Source: Halostella litorea (lineage in GTDB: Archaea; Halobacteriota; Halobacteria; Halobacteriales; Natronoarchaeaceae). From it: a stretch of 64,000 nt of DNA. Below the pieces are notes generated by a model. It made no database searches. It was not told where the DNA came from and saw only the letters and a list, made by a program, of their open reading frames with translations. Made by a program: the position numbers and the translations under genes. This document shows positions 31,469-39,208 of the stretch, piece by piece. Where the stretch lies: positions 62,001-126,000 of the forward strand of contig NZ_SJER01000001.1 in NCBI RefSeq assembly GCF_004785955.1, given 5' to 3'. Positions within the stretch are counted from its first letter, which is position 1, and each line of letters starts with the position of its first letter.

Positions 31469-32486
31469 CCTCCGCTCCTACACGGTTCGGGCCCTGCAGT
31501 ACGGACTCGCCGTAGCCGCACTCGCGTGGCTCCTTCAGCAGACTGACTGGACCCGAAGCTTCCGGCTCCTGGTGAGTCTTTCCCGGGGTACGGTCGCCGC
31601 ACTGTTTCTCATCACATTGCTTGAGTTCGTCTCCAGGTTCTCGATGTGGCACTCCCTGTTGAACATCCGCTACGAGTCCACCTTCGGTGTTGCCGCTCGG
31701 ATCGATCTGGTGATCAAGTTCGTCAATCACGTCATCCCCTCCCGCGTGTCAGGGCATTCGATGGCCCCCGCGGTCCTCCATCACTACACCGACCACGACT
31801 GGACGGAATCAGTCGCCCTCGCGGGACTGAACACCGGGCTCTACGCGCTACTCTACGGTGCGGTCGCCGGAATCGGGCTGTTGTTCTTTGCGACCGAGTT
31901 CTCCTACGGGGTATTACTTCTGGTCGGCCTGTCCACCGCCGTTTACGTCACCGTCGCAGCAGTAATCCTCCTCACCGGGCGCAACGCACAGCGGGTCACT
32001 GGGATCGGGGGACGCGGAGCCGCACTGCTGGAACGCATTCCGTATGCAGGTGAGAAAATGTCGGTCCTGGCGGCGAAACTCCCCTCGTTCGCCGGCGAAT
32101 CGGCTACGACGTTCCGGGAACTCTGCCGCGCCCGGCGTTCGCTGGCCGTTTACGCCGCCGCCTGGACCTGTACGCTTATGGTATTTCCGGGCCTTCGCGT
32201 CTGGTTGTTGTTGGCGGCGGCCGACGTATCGTCGGTTGCCGCATGGCTGCTGCCGTTGGCGCTCGTAGTCGGATACAGCGTGACGGTGATGCCACTGACG
32301 CCGGGCGGGATCGGCGTCGCCGAGGCGTCTGCGTCCTTGGTCCTCATTTCGCTTGGTATCCCCGAACAGGTAGCCGCATCGGTGATCGTCGTAGACCGAC
32401 TTCTGGGCGTCTATCTCCCCGCGCTCGTGGGTTGGGTTCCCGTCTCCCGACTTGACCTCCGGGAGTTGGTTTCCGACTGGACGTAA
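31461..32486 (+). CDS. UPF0104/LPG-synthase-type flippase-like membrane protein
   Basis: A 341-residue integral membrane protein with about eight hydrophobic segments. It has the look of the lysylphosphatidylglycerol-synthase transmembrane domain (UPF0104, also found at the C-terminus of AglD), with IKFVNHVIPSRVSGHS in the first half and VMPLTPGGIGVAEAS in the second. Members may translocate polyprenyl-linked sugars; this is not settled. The ATG at 31461 lies inside the end of the deacetylase gene. It is a probable partner of that enzyme in presenting a modified sugar. Confidence 0.75.
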   Translation: MSDLRSYTVRALQYGLAVAALAWLLQQTDWTRSFRLLVSLSRGTVAALFLITLLEFVSRFSMWHSLLNIRYESTFGVAARIDLVIKFVNHVIPSRVSGHSMAPAVLHHYTDHDWTESVALAGLNTGLYALLYGAVAGIGLLFFATEFSYGVLLLVGLSTAVYVTVAAVILLTGRNAQRVTGIGGRGAALLERIPYAGEKMSVLAAKLPSFAGESATTFRELCRARRSLAVYAAAWTCTLMVFPGLRVWLLLAAADVSSVAAWLLPLALVVGYSVTVMPLTPGGIGVAEASASLVLISLGIPEQVAASVIVVDRLLGVYLPALVGWVPVSRLDLRELVSDWT

Positions 32487-32527
32487 CAAACAGAAGGTAT
32501 ATTGCGGCGATACCCCGTGATACGGGT

Positions 32528-34069
32528 ATGACTCGGACCTTTGTCCTCGGCCTCGACGGGGCCAGTTGGCGCCTCGTGGAACCGTGGATCGAAGCTGGCG
32601 ACCTCCCGAATTTAAGCCAACTCCGAAACGAGGGGACGTGGGCGACGAGTCGGAGCTGTCTCCCCCCGGTTACGTTCCCGAACTGGAAGTGCTATTCTGC
32701 AGGGAAAAACCCCGGTAAGTTCGGCGTGTACTGGTTCGAGCGGATCGATCTTGAAAGAGGCCGTATCGACGTAATGAACGGCCAGAACTTCAAAACGGCC
32801 GAGCTGTGGGACTATCTGAACGACGCGGGCTACAGCGCCGGTGTGGTCAACATGCCGACGATGTATCCGCCGCGGGAACTCGACGGCATCGTGGTCGCCG
32901 GCGGTCCCGACGCCGTGAGCGGTGAGTACCGCTCCATCGACTCGGGATACGCGTCCCCGAGTTCGTTCGTCGAGCGGCTCGAGACCGAGTACGACTATCA
33001 GGTACACCCGGAGCCGTTGCTCTCCTCGAACGAGGAACGCGGTGAGGAGGTCGACGCCATCCTCGAACTCCTCGACAAGCGACTACAGGTCGCCTACGAT
33101 CTGTACGTCGAGGACGAACTGGACTTCGTCCACGTCACGCTGTTCTACCTGAACGTCCTCCACCACTTCTTCTGGGATGAGGAGCCCACGAAGCGGGCGT
33201 GGAAGCTCGTCGACGAGTGGGTCGGGGAGCTCTCCGAACTCGAAGGAACTAACCTAGTCCTGATGTCCGACCACGGGTCGGCGGCGACGACGACTGAGTT
33301 CTACATCAACGAGTGGCTCGCGGAAAACGGATACCAGCGTCGGACACGCTCCGCCGAATACTACTTTCGGAAGATCGGGCTCACCAGAGAGAACGCTCTC
33401 AGGTTAGCAAAGCGAGCGGGCTTGGTCAACTTCCTGGCCAACACGGTCCCGGAAAGCGTACAGGAACTCGTCCCGCAGTCGGCGGGTGCGAAACGCGAGC
33501 GTAAACTGGAACAGGTCGTCCTATCTGAGACACGGGCGGTAGCGAGCGCGCAGGGTCCAGTATACCTCAACCCGGATTTCGACGCCGACGAGGTTTCGGA
33601 GCGTCTCATCGAAGACCTTCGGGAGGTTTCCGACGAGAATGGCGACCCCATCTTCACGGATGTATACCGGGGTGACGAGGTGTATGACGGACCATACGTC
33701 GGTGATGGACCGGAGGTAGTCGTCGACCAGCGGCCGGGGATCCACGTGAACGACGGCATGGGACGCGGCGTCGTTCAGACAAAGCCCGACCGCTGGGCCG
33801 CTGAAAACACGCGGGACGGGATATTCGTCGCGTCAGGTCCGGACTTCGAGGCGCGTGGCGAGATCGACCCGATATCCATTACCGACATCGCACCGACCGT
33901 TCTGACGGCGTATGGCCTCGACGTGCCGACGGATATGGATGGGAGTATCATTCCATCGTTGGCCGACGGTCCCACTGGGTCGCGTGACCCGATCCGGATC
34001 GACACGGCCAATGGGTCCGCTAGCGACGACGTCGCTGATCGCCTGAAACAGCTCGGCTACATGGAGTAG
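32528..34069 (+). CDS. Alkaline phosphatase-superfamily (phosphodiesterase-like) protein
   Basis: A 513-residue protein. N-terminal FVLGLDGASWRLVEPWI fits the nucleotide pyrophosphatase/phosphodiesterase branch; the metal Asp is in LGLDGA, and the nucleophile is Thr in PPVTFPNWKCYSAGKNP. A second metal set is LVLMSDHGSAATTTEF, with a later H (GIHVNDGMG). These enzymes cleave or transfer phosphate diesters, so a role in phosphate modification of the glycan is possible. No signal peptide is seen. The end is DRLKQLGYME. A TATA-like ggtatattgc lies about 28 nt before the ATG. It is the last gene of the lower-GC block. Confidence 0.75.
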   Translation: MTRTFVLGLDGASWRLVEPWIEAGDLPNLSQLRNEGTWATSRSCLPPVTFPNWKCYSAGKNPGKFGVYWFERIDLERGRIDVMNGQNFKTAELWDYLNDAGYSAGVVNMPTMYPPRELDGIVVAGGPDAVSGEYRSIDSGYASPSSFVERLETEYDYQVHPEPLLSSNEERGEEVDAILELLDKRLQVAYDLYVEDELDFVHVTLFYLNVLHHFFWDEEPTKRAWKLVDEWVGELSELEGTNLVLMSDHGSAATTTEFYINEWLAENGYQRRTRSAEYYFRKIGLTRENALRLAKRAGLVNFLANTVPESVQELVPQSAGAKRERKLEQVVLSETRAVASAQGPVYLNPDFDADEVSERLIEDLREVSDENGDPIFTDVYRGDEVYDGPYVGDGPEVVVDQRPGIHVNDGMGRGVVQTKPDRWAAENTRDGIFVASGPDFEARGEIDPISITDIAPTVLTAYGLDVPTDMDGSIIPSLADGPTGSRDPIRIDTANGSASDDVADRLKQLGYME

Positions 34070-34098
34070 CTTCACGATCCCCGCATCCGGGGAAAGGC

Positions 34099-34107
34099 CC
34101 ATATACG
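34099..34107 (+). promoter_or_regulatory. Promoter of the sulfatase-like gene at 34128
   Basis: catatacgg lies about 25-28 nt before the ATG at 34128, in a position suited to a leaderless transcript. Confidence 0.5.
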
Positions 34108-34127
34108 GTATCGTTGGCAACACTAGC

Positions 34128-35516
34128 ATGTCGACGCCCCCCAACGTCCTCTGGATCACCCTCGACAGCGTCCGTGCCGACCACACGACGATGGGCGGGT
34201 ACCGCCGGGACACGACCCCCAACATCCGGGCTATCGCGGAGGAGGACGGCGGGACCTACTTCTCGAACTGCTTCGCCGTCGGGAACGCCACCGCGTCGTC
34301 GGCCGCCTCGATCCTCACGGGCGTGTACCCGTCCCGACACGGTCACAAGATGTCGAACGAGGCGGTTCCCCGGGAACTCGCCACCGTCGCAGAACGGTTC
34401 CGCAATGCGGGCTACGCGACCGCGGGGATCAGCCGCAACTCCTACGTCAGCTCCGGGACGGGACTCGACAGGGGGTTCGACCGGTTCGAGTGGCTCGCCT
34501 CGTCGACGCTGCTCGACGCGCTCTCTCCGAAGACGCTCGCCAAGTACCTCGTCAACGTCCGCCGGCACTCGGCCGGGCTGACGGCCGACACCGCGAAGCA
34601 CGCGACGCCGTACCTCGTCAACGAACTGGGGAAACGCTGGCTGGCGGATCTCGCGGACGAGCAGCCGTTCTTCGCGTACGTTCACTACAACGAACCGCAC
34701 AGGCCGTACTACCCGCCGCGCCCCTACCTCGACCGGTACACGGACGGAATCGGCGTTTCCGCGAGTGAAGCGGCGGAGATAGCGATGCGGGTCCACGAGG
34801 ACACCGACGGGATCATCGCCCGGGGGTACGACCTCTCGGCGGAGGAGGAGCGGGCGCTGGTGGCGATGTACGACGCGGAGATCGCCTACACCGACGAGAT
34901 GGTCGGGCGGCTGGTCGACCACGTCCGGTCGCTGGATCTGGGCGACACCGTCGTCGTCGTCACCGCGGACCACGGCGAACTGTTCGGCGAACGCGGGCTG
35001 CTCGCCCACCGGGTCGCGCTCAACGACGCGGTGACGCACGTCCCGCTGGTCGTGTCCGGACTCGACGTGGACTACCCGTCGGACGCGCTGGTCCAGCATC
35101 CCGACCTGGTGAGGACGCTCGTCGATATCGCGGGCGCGTCCACGGCCGGCCTGCAGGGGCTCGACATGCGCGAGTCGGTCAGGGACCACGCGATATCACA
35201 GCGTCCCGGAACGAGCTTCGAGCAGTATCTGGACCACGACCCGGAGTTCGACGCCGACCGCTTCCACGCGGGGATGGTCACCAGCCTCCGCACGTCGGAG
35301 TTCCGCTACGACCGGAGCGACGACGACTCGCGGCTGTTCGCCCTCCCGGACGAGACGACGGACGTCGCCGACGAGTACCCGGACGTGGTCGCCGAACTCG
35401 ACGGGGAACTCTCCGAGTGGCTCGCGGCGGAGGGCCAGCCGATAGCGACCGGCGAGGGAGACGACATGTCGGACGCAATGCGTAAGCAGCTCCGGGACCT
35501 CGGCTACGTGGAATAA
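34128..35516 (+). CDS. Sulfatase-family protein
   Basis: A 462-residue protein. NVLWITLDSVRADHTTM begins the superfamily with the metal Asp. The nucleophile stretch is FAVGNATASSAASILTGVYP, where a formylglycine sulfatase would have C/S-x-P-S-R, so it is a serine- or threonine-using member rather than a classic sulfatase. VVTADHGELFGERG carries the second metal set. VHYNEPHRPYYPPRPYL is a family stretch. It ends QLRDLGYVE. It begins the GC-rich part again, with the flippase start overlapping its stop (TAATG). Probable role in adding or removing a phosphate or sulfate group on glycan; unproven. Confidence 0.78.
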   Translation: MSTPPNVLWITLDSVRADHTTMGGYRRDTTPNIRAIAEEDGGTYFSNCFAVGNATASSAASILTGVYPSRHGHKMSNEAVPRELATVAERFRNAGYATAGISRNSYVSSGTGLDRGFDRFEWLASSTLLDALSPKTLAKYLVNVRRHSAGLTADTAKHATPYLVNELGKRWLADLADEQPFFAYVHYNEPHRPYYPPRPYLDRYTDGIGVSASEAAEIAMRVHEDTDGIIARGYDLSAEEERALVAMYDAEIAYTDEMVGRLVDHVRSLDLGDTVVVVTADHGELFGERGLLAHRVALNDAVTHVPLVVSGLDVDYPSDALVQHPDLVRTLVDIAGASTAGLQGLDMRESVRDHAISQRPGTSFEQYLDHDPEFDADRFHAGMVTSLRTSEFRYDRSDDDSRLFALPDETTDVADEYPDVVAELDGELSEWLAAEGQPIATGEGDDMSDAMRKQLRDLGYVE

Positions 35517-36931
35517 TGCGTCTCGGCAGAACCACCCTCATCCACTTCGCGACGCAGGTCGGCGTCTCCCTGGCGGGATTTCTCGCCACGTTCGCCATCG
35601 CGCGCTTCCTCGGGGCGGGCACGCTCGGCACCTACGCCGTCGCGGTGGCGCTGCTGTTCTGGCTCAACGTCCCCGCGAACGCGGTCGGCAACGCGATCAA
35701 CAAGCGCGTCAGCGAGGGCGTCGACCGCGGAGCCTTCATCGGGTCCGGCCTCCTCATCAACGGCGTCATCGCCGCCGCGCTCGCGGTGCTCGTCGTCGCG
35801 TTCGCGGAGCAGGTCGACGCCTACGTCGGCGCGCCGGTGAGCGGGCTCGTCGCCGCGCTCGTCGTCGGCAACGTGGCGCTGCTGACGGTGATCGGGGCCC
35901 TCAACGGGCAGAAGCGGGTGGCCCACACGGGCGGACTGCGGGCGGTCGAACGGGTCGCCCGGACGGGGCTTCAGGTGGGGTTCATCCTGCTGGGGTACAA
36001 ACTGACCGGGCTGCTCGTCGGGCACGCGGCGTCGCTCGGCGCGGCCGCCGTCCTCGGCCTCCTGCTGTTCGAGGTGCGGCCGTCGCCGCCGTCCCGCGAA
36101 CACGTCCGCAGCCTGCTCGAATACGCGCGGTACTCGTGGCTCGGCACGCTCAAGACCCGCGCGTTCGGCTGGATGGACACCATCGTCCTCGCCCTCTTCG
36201 TCCCGTCGGCGCTCATCGGGATCTACGAGGTGACGTGGACGCTGGCGTCGACGCTGGCGCTCGTGAGCAACTCGGTCCAGCAGACGCTGTTCCCCGAGTT
36301 GAGCGAACTCGGCGTCGAGGAGAACTACGACCGGGTCCACCACTACCTGAACGAGGGGCTGGTGTTCACCGGCGTGTTCGCCATCCCGGGGCTGTTCGGC
36401 GCGGCGGTGATCGGCCCGCGGATCCTCAAGATATACCGACCGGAGTTCACCCGCGGGGCGACGGTCCTGCTCGTGCTCATCGCGGCCCGCACGCTCGCTG
36501 CCTACGGCACGCAGTTCCTGAACGCCGTCAACGCCATCGACCGGCCGGACGTCGCCTTCCGGATCAACGCCGCGTTCGTCGCCGCGAACGTCGTCCTCAA
36601 CGTCGCCCTCGTCTACCGGTTCGGCTGGTACGGGGCCGCCGTCGCCACGGCGCTCTCGGCCGCGCTGATGCTCGCGCTGGGCTACGCCGCGCTGACGTCG
36701 CTCATCGGCCGCCCGAACGTCCCGGTCCGGGAGATCGCCCACGAGGTCGGCGCGAGCGCCGCGATGGCCGCCGCGGTGTACGGCCTCGTGCAGGTCCTGC
36801 CGGGGTCCCACTACGCGACGGTCCTGCTCGTCGCCGTCGGGGCCGCCGTGTACGCCGGCCTCCTCGTCGCGCTGTCGACGCGCGTTCGGGAGAAAGCGGT
36901 CGGCCTGCTGCCGGCGCGGATCGGGGCGTAG
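35516..36931 (+). CDS. Lipid-linked oligosaccharide flippase, copy 2 (GC-rich paralogue)
   Basis: A 471-residue MOP-type flippase with about 14 membrane segments. It is the same length as, and colinear with, the copy at 25079-26494. It differs in the region 80-125, which is more divergent. Codons are GC-rich like the core genome. The ATG overlaps the preceding stop by one base (TAATG), so it is coupled to the sulfatase-like gene. Having two flippases suggests two glycans, or replacement of an older gene by a new one. Which is used with AglB is not known. Confidence 0.82.
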   Translation: MRLGRTTLIHFATQVGVSLAGFLATFAIARFLGAGTLGTYAVAVALLFWLNVPANAVGNAINKRVSEGVDRGAFIGSGLLINGVIAAALAVLVVAFAEQVDAYVGAPVSGLVAALVVGNVALLTVIGALNGQKRVAHTGGLRAVERVARTGLQVGFILLGYKLTGLLVGHAASLGAAAVLGLLLFEVRPSPPSREHVRSLLEYARYSWLGTLKTRAFGWMDTIVLALFVPSALIGIYEVTWTLASTLALVSNSVQQTLFPELSELGVEENYDRVHHYLNEGLVFTGVFAIPGLFGAAVIGPRILKIYRPEFTRGATVLLVLIAARTLAAYGTQFLNAVNAIDRPDVAFRINAAFVAANVVLNVALVYRFGWYGAAVATALSAALMLALGYAALTSLIGRPNVPVREIAHEVGASAAMAAAVYGLVQVLPGSHYATVLLVAVGAAVYAGLLVALSTRVREKAVGLLPARIGA

Positions 36932-36956
36932 ATCGGCCGCCGCAGCGTGGACCGTT

Positions 36957-38162
36957 CTACCGGGCGAGCGCGCGCAGGATCCCGTCGTACCGCCGAACCG
37001 CGGCGTCGAACGAGTACTCCGCCTCGACGAGTTCGCGGGCGTTCCCGCTCGCCGCCGCCGGGTTCTCGTCGTCGAGTATCCGGGTGATCCGCGTCGCGAT
37101 CGCTTCGGGCGTCGACTCCGTCATCCGGTACCCGGTCTCGCCGGCGCGGACGACGTCGGGGACCCCCGACACCGGCGTCGCGTACGCCGGCGTCCCGCAG
37201 GCCATCGCTTCGAGGATCGTCGTCGGCAGGCCCTCGGTCGGCCGTGACGGCATCACGAGCAGGCGGAGGTCGTTCAGCGCCGCGGGCACGTCGTCGTGGT
37301 CGACCCAGCCGGCCAGTTCGACGCTCCCGTCCGCGACCTCGTCCGCCAGTTCGCGGGCCAGCCAGTCGGAGAGGTCGCCGTCCCCGACGAACCGGAACGT
37401 CACGTCGTCGGGGAGCCGCTTCGCCACGGCGGCCAGCGTCCGGACGCCCTTCTCCTCGTCGATGCGGCCGAGGAAGCCGACCGTCCGGCCGCGGTCCTCG
37501 TAGGGCACGTCGACGTCGAACTCGTCGGTGTCGACGTACCGCGCGCCGTTGGGGTGGAGCTTCTCCCCGTACCCATCGAGGCCCAGTTCCGCCGCCATCC
37601 CGGGCGTGTAGGTGACGATCCCGTCGGCCAGCCGGTAGTTGATCCGTTCGAGGGACCACACCGCGCCCGCGAGCGCCCGTGCGACCGGCGACGGGACGCG
37701 CTCCTCCCAGTTCAGGCGCAGCGTCAGCGGCACGTCGCCGCGCGGTTCGAGGACGACGGTCCGCCCGAGCAGCGTCGCGGCCACGACCGGGAGCAGGTAC
37801 GACGTCGCGCCGAAGAAAAGCACCACCTCCTCGTCGCGGTCGGCGATCGCCTTGCACATCCGCAACTGGTTCAGGGCGAAGCGGACCGCGGCGACGACGA
37901 TGCCGGAGCCGGCCCCCTTCCGCGAGACCTCTATCAGTTCGTGCCGGTCGCGGATCGCCGAGTCGGCCGGCAGGTCGGCGGTGACGAGCGAGACGGCGGT
38001 GACCGCCGAGAGCACCTCCAGCAGCGTCCGCGTCGCGTTCTCGCCGGCCGCCGAGAGCGGGTGGGTGACGACGCAGACGCCCGGGTGGTCGCCGTCGGGT
38101 CGGGTGTCGTCGCCCTGCTCCGCGTCGGCATCGTCCCCGCCGCCGTCGGTGTCCGTCACCAT
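36957..38162 (-). CDS. Glycosyltransferase family 4
   Basis: A 401-residue GT4 enzyme with two Rossmann-like domains. The N-terminus has an acidic tail (TDGGGDDADAEQGDDTRPDG) then VCVVTHPLSAAGENATRT. The C-terminal nucleotide-sugar site shows VGFLGRIDEEKGVRTLAA, RLLVMPSRPTEGLPTTILEA and GVPDVVRAGETGYR. The ATG at 38162 is chosen because it overlaps the stop of aglG (ATGGTGA), and the 583-residue longer frame runs through the upstream gene. It probably adds a sugar to the lipid-linked glycan on the inner membrane face. Donor and acceptor unknown. Confidence 0.82.
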   Translation of the reverse strand: MVTDTDGGGDDADAEQGDDTRPDGDHPGVCVVTHPLSAAGENATRTLLEVLSAVTAVSLVTADLPADSAIRDRHELIEVSRKGAGSGIVVAAVRFALNQLRMCKAIADRDEEVVLFFGATSYLLPVVAATLLGRTVVLEPRGDVPLTLRLNWEERVPSPVARALAGAVWSLERINYRLADGIVTYTPGMAAELGLDGYGEKLHPNGARYVDTDEFDVDVPYEDRGRTVGFLGRIDEEKGVRTLAAVAKRLPDDVTFRFVGDGDLSDWLARELADEVADGSVELAGWVDHDDVPAALNDLRLLVMPSRPTEGLPTTILEAMACGTPAYATPVSGVPDVVRAGETGYRMTESTPEAIATRITRILDDENPAAASGNARELVEAEYSFDAAVRRYDGILRALAR

Positions 38163-39073
38163 TTCCACGCCCCGTACACGTACCCCAGCCCGACGACGCC
38201 GGTGAACACGAGCAGCGCGACCGCCTGCAGCGCCTGCGTCGCCGAGGGTCCGGTCACCGCCCGCTTCACCCGGTTCGGGAAAAACCGGAACAGCAACTTT
38301 CCGAGAAACGCGCTCTCCTCGTCGCCGGAGTCGGGCACCAGCGTCTCCATCGCCCGCTTCGAGTAGCCCTGCCAGAACGCCCGGTTCAGCAGCCACATCG
38401 GGTCCGTGCGGTACTCGAACACCTTGTGGGCCACCTCGGCGTCGGGCACGTAGTAGACGCCCTGACCGTACTCCCGCCCGAGCCGGGCACAGAGCTCCGT
38501 CTCGCCGCCCTGCAGGTTCTTGTCCCCCTTCCGGCCACCGATGTCCGGGTCGAAGCCGTCCAGGTCGAGGAAGGCGTCGCGGCGAAAGGAGATGTTCGAG
38601 CCGAACGTGTTGCGGACCTCGCCGGGGCCGTCGGCGAACCCGCGGTGGGTGACGCCGACGAGCCAGTAGAACTCGCTTGGCAGGTAGGCGGGCTTGCCTG
38701 CGACCCACGCCGGAACCATCTTCCCGCCGGCGGCGACCGCGTCGTGGCTCTCATAGGCGTCGACGAGGCGGGCGACCCACGCCTCGTCGGCGACGGCGTC
38801 GTCGTCGATGAACGCGACGACGTCCCCGCTCGCCAGCTCCGCGCCGCGGTTGCGGCTCCGCAACAGCCCGACGTTCTCGTCGTTGCAGTGGACGACGATG
38901 CCGTCGCGGTCGCCGTACTCGCCGCGGACGCGCTCGTACACCGGTTCGGTCCCGTCGACCACCACGACCAGTTCCACGTCGTCGTGCGTCTGGGCGAGGA
39001 CGCTGTCGGCCGCCTCCCGGAAGTCGTCGTAGGCGTCCATCGAGTACGTGCACAACACGACCGAGACCTTCAT
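38156..39073 (-). CDS. aglG: AglG-type GT2 glucuronosyltransferase
   Basis: A 305-residue GT2 enzyme. VSVVLCTYSMDAYDDF, VVVVDGTEPVYERV, CNDENVGLLRSRNRGAELA and FIDDDAVADEAWV are the nucleotide-sugar and DxD motifs. FYWLVGVTHRGFADGPGEVR and FGSNISFRRDAF match Haloferax AglG, which adds glucuronate to the dolichol-linked glycan. The C-terminus has one membrane helix (QAVALLVFTGVVGLGYVYG). The ATG at 39073 is preferred over a GTG three codons upstream. The stop overlaps the start of the GT4 gene. Confidence 0.85.
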   Translation of the reverse strand: MKVSVVLCTYSMDAYDDFREAADSVLAQTHDDVELVVVVDGTEPVYERVRGEYGDRDGIVVHCNDENVGLLRSRNRGAELASGDVVAFIDDDAVADEAWVARLVDAYESHDAVAAGGKMVPAWVAGKPAYLPSEFYWLVGVTHRGFADGPGEVRNTFGSNISFRRDAFLDLDGFDPDIGGRKGDKNLQGGETELCARLGREYGQGVYYVPDAEVAHKVFEYRTDPMWLLNRAFWQGYSKRAMETLVPDSGDEESAFLGKLLFRFFPNRVKRAVTGPSATQALQAVALLVFTGVVGLGYVYGAWKW

Positions 39074-39208
39074 CGCCCCCACGTTCGACCCCCCGACGCT
39101 TGTCGTTTTTCATCGCCGAGACGCCGCCGGGACCGCGTCGCCGTCCGCCCGCCGGTGCACCGCTCCGTATCACAAGGCCTATAGGCGTTTTCGAAGTTGC
39201 TTCACCCA

